Source: a virus. From it: a stretch of 60,999 bases of DNA. The number at the start of each line of letters is the position of its first letter. The first letter of the stretch is position 1. A program made the translations under genes and the position numbers. Shown here piece by piece: positions 29,102 to 36,736 of the stretch. Location of the stretch: positions 1 through 60,999 of the IMG/VR virus record IMGVR_UViG_3300044568_003707; one strand, given 5' to 3'. The notes beneath the pieces were generated by a model. It was not told the origin of the DNA, did not search any database, and saw nothing but the letters and a program-made list of their open reading frames with translations.

Positions 29102-29815
29102 TTACATTAGATGCGGCAGATATGCTCTGCGAAGAACATCATTTGCATATTTATGATCAAACTCATAATTGAATTTACGATCTTCATATGCTTTCTTCAA
29201 TTCTATTTCATAATTGTCGGCAAGAAAGTTTAGCTGTTCCACTGTGTATGTTTCTGGTTGAGTTTTTACCAGCATTAGAAAAGCATGAACATTTGTGTCA
29301 TATTGCTTCATATTGACAGGAAAATAACCTTTTTCAAACAATGCTTTGCCGCAATTGGCCAATCTGAACAATTGCGTAAAATTTTTTGGACTAAAACCAT
29401 ACTTATCGAGGTGAGCCTTGCGTTTACTGCCAAGCTGACCTGTGCGTTCACCGTTGGCAAGACGCCGTTCACCCTGCATATAACCAAGCAAGCATCTAAA
29501 CATCTTGTCTGTGTCAACAAACTTTAACTTGTTTGTTTGTATTTCTTCAAATACATCACTTGTTTCAAGTAAGTTGTCAGAGAAAAGTATTTCAAGCGCA
29601 CCTGTGTTGCCATTGCGAAGAAGTTCAAAAAACTTACGAACTTCATAATAAACTATGTCGTCGGTTTCTTGCTTTTGAACATGATCCATACGCTCCAATC
29701 CAAGTATTTTGGATGGATCTGTATTTATGAATACACCTCTGTAATCAAGGTCGGACTCGGGAGTGTTGAGTCCATACGCTGTGCTGCCTCCCAAAGCTTT
29801 TACTAGCATTTTCAT
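29102..29815 (-). CDS. RlaP-like nucleotidyltransferase (RNA-repair associated)
   Basis: 237 aa. The DNA polymerase beta-superfamily signature GGSTAYGLNTPESDLDYRGV has the GGS loop and the DxD metal pair. VYYEVRKFFELLRNGNTGAL and LANGERTGQLGSKRK follow, as in the YcgL/RlaP family, which is known from RNA-repair operons. It would add or transfer nucleotides. Three in-frame ATGs lie at 29821, 29815 and 29809. The promoter TSS falls near 29816, favouring 29815. It belongs to a set of minus-strand RNA-processing genes here. Confidence 0.8.
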   Translation of the reverse strand: MKMLVKALGGSTAYGLNTPESDLDYRGVFINTDPSKILGLERMDHVQKQETDDIVYYEVRKFFELLRNGNTGALEILFSDNLLETSDVFEEIQTNKLKFVDTDKMFRCLLGYMQGERRLANGERTGQLGSKRKAHLDKYGFSPKNFTQLFRLANCGKALFEKGYFPVNMKQYDTNVHAFLMLVKTQPETYTVEQLNFLADNYEIELKKAYEDRKFNYEFDHKYANDVLRRAYLPHLM

Positions 29816-29822
29816 GATCATA

Positions 29823-29850
29823 TATTCAATAAAAAGTGGAGTTTTGTCAA
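29823..29850 (-). promoter_or_regulatory. promoter of RlaP-like gene
   Basis: On the minus strand TTGACA (29850-29845), 16 bp, TGAATA (29828-29823). Start codon within about 8 bases of the -10. Confidence 0.55.
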
Positions 29851-29892
29851 GAGCATTCTATATTTATAGATGAACTTATTATATAAAAAATT

Positions 29893-30558
29893 ATGGCAAC
29901 TACATTTACATTCCTATCAAGCGGAACATTTACACTAACCGGTTCCCATGTCGGGCAATCTGTAACAATCAAGTGTTACGGTGCCGGTGGACGCGGTTCT
30001 AACACAGGCAACGGTGGCTCTGGAGGAGCTTACTCGAAGATCATAAAAGTGCTTCCAACTGGATCTTATTCGGTTGGAGTTGGCCAGAATGACTATAATG
30101 GATATGGCAATGGTGGAGATACATGGTTCAAGTCTGGTAGTGCCAATGTCGTTGTTTGCCAAGCCGGTGGTGGCAACCAAGATGGTACAATAGACAACCA
30201 ACTAACGTCTGCAACTGGAAGTACGGTATATTATGGCGGTCATGGATGCCCAGACTTCCAAGGATATTCCAGCTACAATGGTTCTGGTGGCGGTGGCGGC
30301 GCGGGTGAAACCGCGAACGGAGAAAATGGTCAAAGTGCATTTTATTCCACCGACCTCGCAGCGGCATCTGGTGGATATAGCGTAGCTGGTGGCACAGGTG
30401 GTGCCGGTGGTTTCTATTATGCCGGTGCAGCAACCAACCGAATATTTGCTCCAAAAGAAGGAAAATTTCCAGGCGGCGGCGGTGGTGGCTCATATGACTA
30501 TGGCAATGCTTATGAAACAATTGGTGGAAGCGGTGTTTGCTATATAACCGTACCATAA
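29893..30558 (+). CDS. glycine-rich fibre or adhesin protein
   Basis: 221 aa. It begins with a beta segment (FTFLSSGTFTLTGS, then QSVTIKCYGAGG). Gly-rich stretches follow (GGRGSNTGNGGSGGAYSK, NGSGGGGGAGE, GGGGGGSYDYG), ending GGSGVCYITVP. This layout matches glycine-rich tail-fibre-tip domains and the poly-Gly adhesins of some T4-like phages, which contact the host receptor. It is flanked by terminators and interleaved with minus-strand genes. A receptor-binding role is inferred. Confidence 0.75.
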   Translation: MATTFTFLSSGTFTLTGSHVGQSVTIKCYGAGGRGSNTGNGGSGGAYSKIIKVLPTGSYSVGVGQNDYNGYGNGGDTWFKSGSANVVVCQAGGGNQDGTIDNQLTSATGSTVYYGGHGCPDFQGYSSYNGSGGGGGAGETANGENGQSAFYSTDLAAASGGYSVAGGTGGAGGFYYAGAATNRIFAPKEGKFPGGGGGGSYDYGNAYETIGGSGVCYITVP

Positions 30559-30580
30559 TATAAAGTTTAGTTTTTACAAA

Positions 30581-30610
30581 AAACCCCGCTATTTGCGGGG
30601 TTTCTTTTTT
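30581..30610 (+). terminator. rho-independent terminator
   Basis: AAACCCCGC/GCGGGGTTT with 5-nt loop and T run. Confidence 0.92.
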
Positions 30611-31106
30611 AGTTCATATCAAGGCGATATACTATTACATCGTTGGGATAATCATCAAATGCTACTTCAATGAGTCTAGAGACAATGTCCCAATTTCCAC
30701 CTCCGCGAAAACTGCCCATTTGAAATGGAAATCCAACAGATGGAACAGGAAGGCTCATATCATTTTCTATCAAATCATGCGCCATGCCTTCTAGCGCACT
30801 ATACAAAGCATCATAGTTGGTTTGTCTTGTACCTTTACCATAAAGATTTTGACCATACAAGTTATAGATACGAGAAATAGAACTGATATTGTTATCTGTT
30901 GGAATATAACCTACGGAAAAATTACCAAGAGTGTTCACGTTTACCCTTGCGGCACTGCAATCTGCTTCATATGCAACTGGATACATTTCTCTAATGCTGC
31001 GAGCAATGCCACTACCAAATGTGTTTTGACAATTTGCTTGGTGTCCAATTACTGCAACATCTTTAGCAAGCAATAGATTACCCTCTCTATAAATTAGTTT
31101 TTTCAT
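30609..31106 (-). CDS. macro-domain protein (ADP-ribose / Appr-1"-p processing type)
   Basis: 165 aa. Macro-domain features: VAVIGHQANCQNTFGSGIAR (ligand loop with the catalytic-type Asn and GSGIA), then IYNLYGQNLYGKG and LPVPSVGFPFQMGSFRGGG. Such domains bind or hydrolyse ADP-ribose derivatives, including ADP-ribose 1"-phosphate from tRNA splicing or repair and ADP-ribosylated nucleic acids. The ATG at 31106 coincides with the predicted TSS. Its neighbours support an RNA-repair role, though removal of host ADP-ribosylation is an alternative. Confidence 0.85.
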   Translation of the reverse strand: MKKLIYREGNLLLAKDVAVIGHQANCQNTFGSGIARSIREMYPVAYEADCSAARVNVNTLGNFSVGYIPTDNNISSISRIYNLYGQNLYGKGTRQTNYDALYSALEGMAHDLIENDMSLPVPSVGFPFQMGSFRGGGNWDIVSRLIEVAFDDYPNDVIVYRLDMN

Positions 31107-31112
31107 CACAAC

Positions 31113-31140
31113 ATTCTTGCTAAAAAAATAAAAAAGTCAA
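31113..31140 (-). promoter_or_regulatory. promoter of macro-domain gene
   Basis: Minus-strand TTGACT (31140-31135), 16 bp, AAGAAT (31118-31113). The start codon at 31106 falls at the expected TSS. Confidence 0.5.
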
Positions 31141-31182
31141 GACTTTTTTTATAGCACTTTTGTTAGATTTTATAATACTTAT

Positions 31183-31635
31183 ATGTATATGACAATGATA
31201 CCCGGCCCAAACAATGAAATGATGACAGCATCAATCGCACCTGCTTATGGCAGTACTGCAAACTATTATCAAGGTACACAAGGTAAAAAAACAATAGCTA
31301 CCGGAGGTACATTTCCAAAGACTGTTGTAAGTGGCAGCATCACTACATACGGCAATCCTGTATTGATTATATGCTCAGGTGATGCAAATCCATCCGCCGT
31401 TGGCACGTATGGTATTATTCAATTATACAGAGACACAACGGCATTATGCCAAACTATTCAATATGAAAGCTCTGATGCAAACGAGAATGTTCCATATAAC
31501 ATCAGTTGCATAGATCCCGTTTCAGCCGGTACATATACATATTATATGAAAGTAAATGCAATGGGTGGTGGAAACACCGATTTTGGAGAAGCCTCCAGCC
31601 CAAACTTTATCTTGACTGAATTGAGTCGAGTATAA
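31183..31635 (+). CDS. probable virion or fibre-like protein
   Basis: 150 aa, beta-rich, with no signal peptide (MYMTMIPGPNNEMMTASIAP). The later part TFPKTVVSGSITTYGNPVLI and AGTYTYYMKVNAMGGG resembles phage structural beta-sandwich modules. It ends at a terminator identical in stem and loop to that at 29075. Function inferred only from neighbourhood and composition. Confidence 0.55.
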   Translation: MYMTMIPGPNNEMMTASIAPAYGSTANYYQGTQGKKTIATGGTFPKTVVSGSITTYGNPVLIICSGDANPSAVGTYGIIQLYRDTTALCQTIQYESSDANENVPYNISCIDPVSAGTYTYYMKVNAMGGGNTDFGEASSPNFILTELSRV

Positions 31636-31640
31636 CAAAA

Positions 31641-31664
31641 AACCCACCAAAAGGTGGGTTTTCT
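31641..31664. terminator. bidirectional terminator
   Basis: AACCCACC-AAAA-GGTGGGTT between convergent genes, same hairpin as at 29075. Confidence 0.88.
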
Positions 31665-31665
31665 T

Positions 31666-32316
31666 TTATGTATCTTTGCCGTGATGATCTGGCGCAATTG
31701 TGCTGCGCGGACTCAATTCGCGCACAATTTCATTCCATTCAACTGGACGACGTTTCCACTCCCAACCAACATCCAATCTTTGTAGGGTTGTATCTTCTTT
31801 TAGATTGCGGTGACAATGACCGTGAATATGATACGCGCCTTTGCTGATATGATTCCATGAAGCAATTGGATAATGAGTCAACACAACTACTCTGCCATCA
31901 ATTGTAATTTCTGCATAATGACCAAGAAATGTGAATGGACTGTTTGGATAATTCAATGGATACATTTCTATATCATCTGCCAACAATCCAATGTCTTTGC
32001 GGCAGTCATCATATAATTGATGAATACCAGCATTATGATTGCCCCAAATAAAATATTGATGCTTGCAAGGCAGATGCACAATGCGTTTAGCATATTCCAT
32101 AGAATTTGGTCCAGCACCAATCACGGCATCGCCAAGATTGAACACAATATCATTTGGTCCAATATGCTCATTCAACATTTGATGTGTATGAGAATATGCT
32201 TCACTAACATTTGTATATTTACGAGGACCGAGAATAAATGGTTTGTCATGACCCAAATGCAGATCACTCACAAACCAAATCTTTTGGTCAATTGATTTTA
32301 AACTAATTTTCTTCAT
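31666..32316 (-). CDS. calcineurin-like metallophosphoesterase
   Basis: 216 aa. Metal-site motifs in order: FVSDLHLGHD (DxH), NLGDAVIG (GD), IWGNHNAG (GNH), LTHYPIASW and HIHGHCHRN (GHxH). This is a complete metallophosphoesterase set. Enzymes of this type remove phosphates or open cyclic phosphates on nucleotides or RNA. Its start overlaps the cREC stop by 4 bp, so the two are translationally coupled, suggesting joint RNA-end processing. Confidence 0.88.
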   Translation of the reverse strand: MKKISLKSIDQKIWFVSDLHLGHDKPFILGPRKYTNVSEAYSHTHQMLNEHIGPNDIVFNLGDAVIGAGPNSMEYAKRIVHLPCKHQYFIWGNHNAGIHQLYDDCRKDIGLLADDIEMYPLNYPNSPFTFLGHYAEITIDGRVVVLTHYPIASWNHISKGAYHIHGHCHRNLKEDTTLQRLDVGWEWKRRPVEWNEIVRELSPRSTIAPDHHGKDT

Positions 32317-32675
32317 TTTCTGCTTTTCTTGTATGATTCAATATAACTACGAATGTTCTCTCTGCCAATAGGATTCATACTGTGAACTTGATAATCGGGA
32401 AATTCAAGATTATTGTTCATACAATATTCTACCAACCATTTGGCACAATCATACCCCGTTTTTTCTTTATATTCGTTATATTTTGGAGCACCAACAATAT
32501 AATGTTCAATTCCCAAATCATGGTCAAAACTCACAAACGACGGCAACCCATTTTGCATGATATATTTTACAAAATCATCATAATTTCTTGCTATAATCCA
32601 AGGACCAAGTGGCATTTCTACCCAATTAACATTTTTTGGCAGACGTTCATCATCAATAAATAATTTATACATCAT
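32313..32675 (-). CDS. cyclic-phosphate-processing receiver-domain (cREC-like) protein
   Basis: 120 aa. FIDDERLPKN at the start, IARNYDDFVKYI, PSFVSFDHDLG in the middle, then GYDCAKWLVEYC and VHSMNPIGRENI. This pattern fits the receiver-like family predicted to process cyclic phosphate ends of RNA. The Asp residues of a receiver fold are present. There are two possible ATGs, 32675 and 32672; the second matches the TSS. Coupled to the phosphoesterase downstream. Family call is good, the reaction is predicted rather than proven. Confidence 0.75.
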   Translation of the reverse strand: MMYKLFIDDERLPKNVNWVEMPLGPWIIARNYDDFVKYIMQNGLPSFVSFDHDLGIEHYIVGAPKYNEYKEKTGYDCAKWLVEYCMNNNLEFPDYQVHSMNPIGRENIRSYIESYKKSRK

Positions 32676-32678
32676 TTC

Positions 32679-32706
32679 ATTGTATATAAATTCTATACAA
32701 TGTCAA
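32679..32706 (-). promoter_or_regulatory. promoter of cREC-phosphoesterase pair
   Basis: Minus-strand TTGACA (32706-32701), 16 bp, TACAAT (32684-32679). The predicted TSS is at the second ATG of the cREC gene. Confidence 0.68.
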
Positions 32707-32710
32707 GAGT

Positions 32711-32881
32711 TTATATGATTGCGTCGTTGTAAATATCCAAGTATTTGTCTATCATCAGATTTGCTACTCTTGTACCAGCTTTATTATTGGTCTTCTCAAA
32801 GTGCTCTTTCTTTTTACTCCAATACTCCAAATCTTTTTTGATTTGTTCTTTGGTATAAGATATAGTGTTATCTGTTTCCAT
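32711..32881 (-). CDS. small charged protein
   Basis: 56 aa, METDNTISYTKEQIKKDLEY with a basic middle and VANLMIDKYLDIYNDAII end; likely helical. Its start overlaps the end of the upstream minus gene (32868-33350) by 14 bp, so it belongs to the same operon. Function unknown. Confidence 0.55.
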   Translation of the reverse strand: METDNTISYTKEQIKKDLEYWSKKKEHFEKTNNKAGTRVANLMIDKYLDIYNDAII

Positions 32882-33350
32882 TGATAATAGGGTTTTGATA
32901 AATCAGTGCATGTACAAGTTGACTTTCATACTGATATAAATCTTTCAAGTTGCCTCGCAAAATATCATGAATCTTAAAAAAGCCAACTGGACCAAGATAT
33001 TTGAACTCGCGATCATAACTATACGAAACCCAAAGGTCGCCTCGCCAAAAATCTGGACCACCGCAGTTGTCCCAATACCAACCAAAATGAAGATATGGAT
33101 GAGCAGCCTTGTTGTCAGCTACAATTCCAGTTGGTTTGCGAAAGTTGAGCACATAACCATGTTCCACGATACACCCACCTTCGGTGAAGGTCCAACCATT
33201 CTTGTTCAAGAATTTGGCAACTTTGTTGTTTGCCTTCACTCTGGCAATCGCGTCTTTTCGCGACATGTTGTGTTTCAACATGTCCATATAAGTGGTCACA
33301 TTGTTTGTTTCTGCCCAAGTGGGCAATTTAAATGTTTTCATTGTTTTCAT
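32868..33350 (-). CDS. hypothetical protein
   Basis: 160 aa (start MKTMKTFKLPTWAETNN; an internal ATG at 33341 is possible). Rich in aromatic residues: HPYLHFGWYWDNCGG and DFWRGDLWVSYSYD. No signal peptide and no known motif. Its start overlaps the stop of the zinc-ribbon gene, so it is the second gene of a three-gene operon. Function not recognised. Confidence 0.6.
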   Translation of the reverse strand: MKTMKTFKLPTWAETNNVTTYMDMLKHNMSRKDAIARVKANNKVAKFLNKNGWTFTEGGCIVEHGYVLNFRKPTGIVADNKAAHPYLHFGWYWDNCGGPDFWRGDLWVSYSYDREFKYLGPVGFFKIHDILRGNLKDLYQYESQLVHALIYQNPIINGNR

Positions 33351-33625
33351 TGTAGTCTTCCTCCACCAACCAATACATTTCTAAGTGTGCTAGACTGTCC
33401 CTTGCGGGATGTCTTGGCTTTAAAATCGGCAAATGTGTCTGGTAACATAACTTGCAGAAATCCAGCCGTTTTGTGCTCATATACTTGAGCACCCATATAT
33501 TTTGACTGAGATACACCTCGTTTAGCACATCGCAAACATACTCGCAAACCAAGTTCGGCACGAGCATCTTCAATAGATTCAGAGCAGCAACTGCAAGGAT
33601 TTTTATATAGAGTAAAACCATTCAT
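33347..33625 (-). CDS. small zinc-ribbon-like protein
   Basis: 92 aa. CSCCSE at residues 11-16 and CLRCAKRG at about 30-37 form two CxxC-type knuckles, suggesting one bound zinc. The rest is basic (EHKTAGFLQVML, KAKTSRKGQSS). First gene of the minus operon, with its ATG about 10 bases past the -10. Probably nucleic-acid binding; no family name is certain. Confidence 0.6.
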   Translation of the reverse strand: MNGFTLYKNPCSCCSESIEDARAELGLRVCLRCAKRGVSQSKYMGAQVYEHKTAGFLQVMLPDTFADFKAKTSRKGQSSTLRNVLVGGGRLQ

Positions 33626-33634
33626 ATACCGAAA

Positions 33635-33662
33635 ATAATAGAGTAAGTATATAAAAAGTCAA
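33635..33662 (-). promoter_or_regulatory. promoter of the zinc-ribbon operon
   Basis: Minus-strand TTGACT (33662-33657), 16 bp, TATTAT (33640-33635). Start codon at 33625, nearly leaderless. Confidence 0.65.
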
Positions 33663-33704
33663 GTGAAAAAGACATTTTTTAAAAATTGTTTAAAATAAAA
33701 AACA

Positions 33705-33732
33705 TTGACAACGGCATATAATGTGATACTTA
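33705..33732 (+). promoter_or_regulatory. promoter for structured RNA and tmRNA
   Basis: TTGACA 33705-33710, 16 bp, TACTTA. A TATAGT at 33731-33736 would give a 20 bp spacer, so the exact -10 is uncertain. Confidence 0.45.
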
Positions 33733-33760
33733 TAGTAGCAGTTCTTTGATATCAATTTTG

Positions 33761-33932
33761 AAACATGTAGGGTAGTTTAAAGGACCGCTGTTTAAGAAAC
33801 TCGCGGTCATTCTTCCAAGACAACATAGTAGGCATCAAGTTTCTTGTTTAAAAGCCGAAGTCGTGAAGATAGGACGAATTCCCCGAATGGAACTCCGGTA
33901 TCAGATGCCCGAACTCTGGTCCCTACATGTTT
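33761..33932 (+). ncRNA. 172-nt structured RNA upstream of tmRNA
   Basis: Closed by a perfect 12-bp helix AAACATGTAGGG/CCCTACATGTTT. Inside are GACCGC/GCGGTC (33781-33810 region) and CAAG/CTTG hairpins. No supported ORF. It ends 9 bp before the tmRNA, so it is probably processed from the same transcript. Confidence 0.55.
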
Positions 33933-33941
33933 TCTTTTCAT

Positions 33942-34333
33942 GGGCTCGTTTTTAGATTCTACTCTATGAAATGAGTACAAGCCGCAAGCACAGAGTCTAA
34001 TGTCTCTGTATAATACCCGTTGGAAAACATAAATGCTAAGAGAAATCTTGCAAAGGTGTCTTTTCTTTCTGTTCGCAAGAACAGCGGAGCCGAGACACTT
34101 GTCGCAGCCTAATAAAATAGGCTGTCCGTTGTCCTTGTGACACAGATAACAAGTCAACAACGTTCATCATCTGGCCGTTTGTGCGAGATAGAAGATGGTA
34201 GCACAAATCAAATACTAAACTTCAACTTCAATGTGGTGCTCTACCAAACATTGATGTATTATAAGAGATAAGCTTGTATATGTTTGTAAGCTTTTTATAT
34301 AGCACCCGGATGCAACTTCCGGCGAGTCCACCA
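33942..34333 (+). ncRNA. ssrA: tmRNA (one-piece), phage-encoded
   Basis: The 5' end GGGCTCG pairs with CGAGTCC at the 3' end (34323-34329), followed by A73 and encoded CCA. A T-arm CCGGA/TCCGG with loop TGCAACT lies at 34306-34322. After the 5' acceptor comes TTTTTAGATTCTAC, like the conserved tmRNA D-domain. TACAAGC near the 5' side pairs with GCTTGTA near the 3' side (helix P2). A reading frame from about GCT 34035 ends ...GAETLVAA then TAA TAA (34110-34115), the typical hydrophobic VAA tag end. CTGTTC-GCAA-GAACAG and CAGCCTA/TAGGCTG helices lie inside. tmRNA rescues stalled ribosomes. Confidence 0.82.
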
Positions 34334-34363
34334 TTTTATAACATATATACGTAGGAAATTTTC

Positions 34364-34391
34364 TTGACCGAAAGCTTTTCTGGTGTATAGT
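34364..34391 (+). promoter_or_regulatory. promoter of outer-membrane barrel gene
   Basis: TTGACC 34364-34369, 16 bp, TATAGT 34386-34391. This gene has a 5' leader of about 38 nt. Confidence 0.68.
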
Positions 34392-34435
34392 TATTCGTAC
34401 TTTACAAACTGTGAAGTATTAAAACAATAATATAT

Positions 34436-35149
34436 ATGACAAAGAAAATACTATTAATGATTACGGCAGCATGTGCCGCACTCACACTAACTGCATCGCC
34501 TGTGACCGTCACAGCGGACGCAACATATTACACCAAGTTTTTGGACCGTGGTGTTGTTGCATATAATGACGTTGCAGTCGTTGGTGCAAATGTTGAGGTT
34601 GCAGGTTTCGTATTGGGTGCAAGCACCTTCAATACTATTCAAGCAAATGCTGTGGGAAAGAACGTAGTAAGTTCTGGACTACTAAAGCGAATTGACACAA
34701 CCGTTGGTTATAAGTTTACCGCTCCTTTGGCAAACTTGACCTTGGGTTCGGTTTATTCCTCTTATAGCAAGAGCATTTCCAACATTGCCAGCACAAACGA
34801 ACCATTTGTTAAGCTAGATGGTAAGTTGTGGAAGAATAGTGTATGGGATATTACAGGTCGTTCAGATCTGAAGCTACACACCAATAATGTAGAAACAAAT
34901 GTTAAACTTCCTTTTGGTTTTCAACACCTAAAGATTGTTCCTTCCGTTGGATACGGATTCAATGATCCCGGTGCCGCCACAATTGCTGCATTGAAGAATG
35001 CAAAGCAATATGCATTGGTTGGAGTTGGTGTTGGATATTACACCAAATATGCCACATTGAATATTGGTGTATATCAATCCCGTGACACGCTATTTACTGC
35101 CGGAAATACCAGCAGTGGAGTGTCTGGTGGTTTGGCTGTAAAGTTCTAA
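34436..35149 (+). CDS. outer-membrane beta-barrel protein
   Basis: 237 aa. A signal peptide (about residues 1-20, cleavage near LTASP) is followed by alternating amphipathic strands: YYTKFLDRGVVAYNDV, VEVAGFVLGAS, TVGYKFTAPLANLTLG and YALVGVGVGYYTKYATLNIGVY. It ends GGLAVKF, with the terminal Phe typical of Bam-assembled barrels. Similar to small porin-like proteins. It may change phage receptors or permeability, like other phage-encoded outer-membrane proteins. Its own promoter and terminator bracket it. Confidence 0.78.
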   Translation: MTKKILLMITAACAALTLTASPVTVTADATYYTKFLDRGVVAYNDVAVVGANVEVAGFVLGASTFNTIQANAVGKNVVSSGLLKRIDTTVGYKFTAPLANLTLGSVYSSYSKSISNIASTNEPFVKLDGKLWKNSVWDITGRSDLKLHTNNVETNVKLPFGFQHLKIVPSVGYGFNDPGAATIAALKNAKQYALVGVGVGYYTKYATLNIGVYQSRDTLFTAGNTSSGVSGGLAVKF

Positions 35150-35170
35150 TAATCAGTTAGTTTTTATCAA

Positions 35171-35203
35171 AAAAGGACACCGTAAATGGTGTCCTTTTTT
35201 TAT
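35171..35203 (+). terminator. rho-independent terminator
   Basis: AAAAGGACACC/GGTGTCCTTTT, 6-nt loop, T run. Confidence 0.92.
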
Positions 35204-35210
35204 TGTATTG

Positions 35211-35238
35211 TTGACAAACATCAACATATGTGTAATAT
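35211..35238 (+). promoter_or_regulatory. promoter of UV endonuclease gene
   Basis: TTGACA 35211-35216, 16 bp, TAATAT 35233-35238. The start codon at 35246 is at the expected TSS. Confidence 0.72.
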
Positions 35239-35245
35239 CACTATT

Positions 35246-36196
35246 ATGATTCTATCACATAATATAGTTCCTTCACTTTGTTGTATTCACAATGGTCTAA
35301 AAGACCAAGGTGTTAAATTCAACACCATGACTTATGCTCAATACAAGAAATTGGGCAAGGACACAGCAATGAAGATTCTAGCAGACCGCTCGTTCAATAA
35401 TATCAAGACCATTCACTCTATTATAAAAGAGTGTGCCAAAAACAAATGGAATTATAGAATTGGCAGCAATGTGTTTCCATTGATGACACATCCCGATTTG
35501 AAATTTGGCATAGATGATTTTTATAATTTCTCAGATATTATATCAGAGTTTAGCGCATGTGCTACTACTATTAAACAAAACAAAGTGCGTTGCAGTATGC
35601 ACCCAGACCAGTTTGTGGTTCCTGCAAGTCCAAAAAATGGTGTTGCTGAAAACTCTATTCGCGACCTTGAACAACATGCTATAATTATGGATTTACTTCA
35701 ACTACCACAATCATATGAAGCACCAATCAATATTCACATGAATTGTTATAATGATGGCAATTTTAGTGAAGTTATTGATAGATTGGAAAAAGTTATCAAA
35801 CGCATGTCAAAATCTGTAACAAGCAGATTGGTCTTCGAGTGCGAAGATAAACTAAAGAGTTGGACTGTATATAATCTACACGAGTATCTCCACGAGCGTA
35901 CAGGTATTCCAATCACTTATGACAATTTGCACCATAAATGCAATCCCGGAAATCTAACTGAACAACAAGCATTTGATTTATCTGTATCTACTTGGCCAGA
36001 TAATATTGTTCCATTGTTTCATTTCAGCGAATCACTTGCTGGTAAAAATCCTCGTGCTCATGCCGACTTTCCTACATTTGTACCTATGGTATATTCTACA
36101 TATACAAAAGATTTGCATCTTGATTTTGAGTTTAAGCATAAAGAATCTGCTATAAATAAGATTTCTCGTCAAAACTTATTGACATTTGATAAATAA
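35246..36196 (+). CDS. uvsE: UV damage endonuclease (UvdE/UvsE family)
   Basis: 316 aa TIM-barrel nuclease. Family blocks: YRIGSNVFPLMTHP, RCSMHPDQFVVP, INIHMNCYNDGNF, RLVFECEDKLKSW and ITYDNLHHKCNPG, followed by FHFSESLAGKNPRAHADF. His, Glu and Asp metal ligands are in the expected places. UvdE nicks 5' to UV photoproducts, starting alternative excision repair. Close to the usual bacterial length of about 300 aa. The ATG at 35246 is preferred because of the promoter geometry; the longer frame would start before it. Confidence 0.9.
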   Translation: MILSHNIVPSLCCIHNGLKDQGVKFNTMTYAQYKKLGKDTAMKILADRSFNNIKTIHSIIKECAKNKWNYRIGSNVFPLMTHPDLKFGIDDFYNFSDIISEFSACATTIKQNKVRCSMHPDQFVVPASPKNGVAENSIRDLEQHAIIMDLLQLPQSYEAPINIHMNCYNDGNFSEVIDRLEKVIKRMSKSVTSRLVFECEDKLKSWTVYNLHEYLHERTGIPITYDNLHHKCNPGNLTEQQAFDLSVSTWPDNIVPLFHFSESLAGKNPRAHADFPTFVPMVYSTYTKDLHLDFEFKHKESAINKISRQNLLTFDK

Positions 36197-36246
36197 TTGA
36201 CATACTAACTGTGTAATAAAAATTACATTAACAAATAACAACTAAT

Positions 36247-36462
36247 ATGACTAAGACAAATAAAACAAACAATGGCCGCAAGGTCTCCACACTCGTCAAG
36301 GGTTCTACTTATGAACTTTCTTTTTCTCGTCCCGTCAAGGGCGTCAAGAGCGAAAGCACTCATCTAAATGTTACGGGATTCAATCCTACCACTGGTGAAG
36401 TCAACAAGGTTCGCCTTGATGGACGTGCCGTTGCCAACCTTCGCAAGATTCTTGCTAAATAA
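36247..36462 (+). CDS. hypothetical small protein
   Basis: 71 aa, basic, beta-rich (LVKGSTYELSFSRPVKGVKS, then HLNVTGFNPTTGEVNKVRLDG). Codon use is richer in C and G at third positions than its neighbours, as in highly expressed genes. Its own terminator follows. Possible nucleic-acid-binding beta-barrel; not recognised. Confidence 0.6.
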   Translation: MTKTNKTNNGRKVSTLVKGSTYELSFSRPVKGVKSESTHLNVTGFNPTTGEVNKVRLDGRAVANLRKILAK

Positions 36463-36490
36463 TAACTAGCAATCAAAGGTTATAAATCAA

Positions 36491-36519
36491 AATCCCACGC
36501 TAAACCCGTGGGATTTTTT
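36491..36519 (+). terminator. rho-independent terminator
   Basis: AATCCCACG/CGTGGGATT with 7-nt loop and T run. Confidence 0.9.
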
Positions 36520-36523
36520 CTAT

Positions 36524-36730
36524 ATGAAAAATAAACCACTTACAAAAAAACAACGCAAAGATTTGATTAATGCTTGGGCAGGAATGCATAGTTTATGTGC
36601 ATATCTAAAAGATTACAAGACGAAGCCTGAAAATTTCGGTGTTAAATTTGACCCACATAGTTATGCCAAAGACATATATGAACTCCTTGATTCGGTTATA
36701 AAGAACGTTGATGACTCCGATTTGTGTTAA
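36524..36730 (+). CDS. hypothetical small protein
   Basis: 68 aa, helical, MKNKPLTKKQRKDLINAWAG to the acidic end VIKNVDDSDLC. It begins right after a terminator without an obvious promoter, so its expression is unclear. Function unknown. Confidence 0.5.
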   Translation: MKNKPLTKKQRKDLINAWAGMHSLCAYLKDYKTKPENFGVKFDPHSYAKDIYELLDSVIKNVDDSDLC

Positions 36731-36736
36731 TAATCC

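Noticed and set aside
30128-30556. 142-codon His-rich ORF opposite the glycine-rich gene
   Set aside because: His/Arg-rich composition is the reverse reading of Gly codons; a shadow.
33761-33932. 6S RNA
   Set aside because: Length is suitable, but the interior is branched with several hairpins instead of one long rod with a central bubble.
33807-34160. 117-codon ORF on the minus strand
   Set aside because: It lies across the structured RNA and the tmRNA; composition is not protein-like and it has no promoter. The RNA reading explains the region better.
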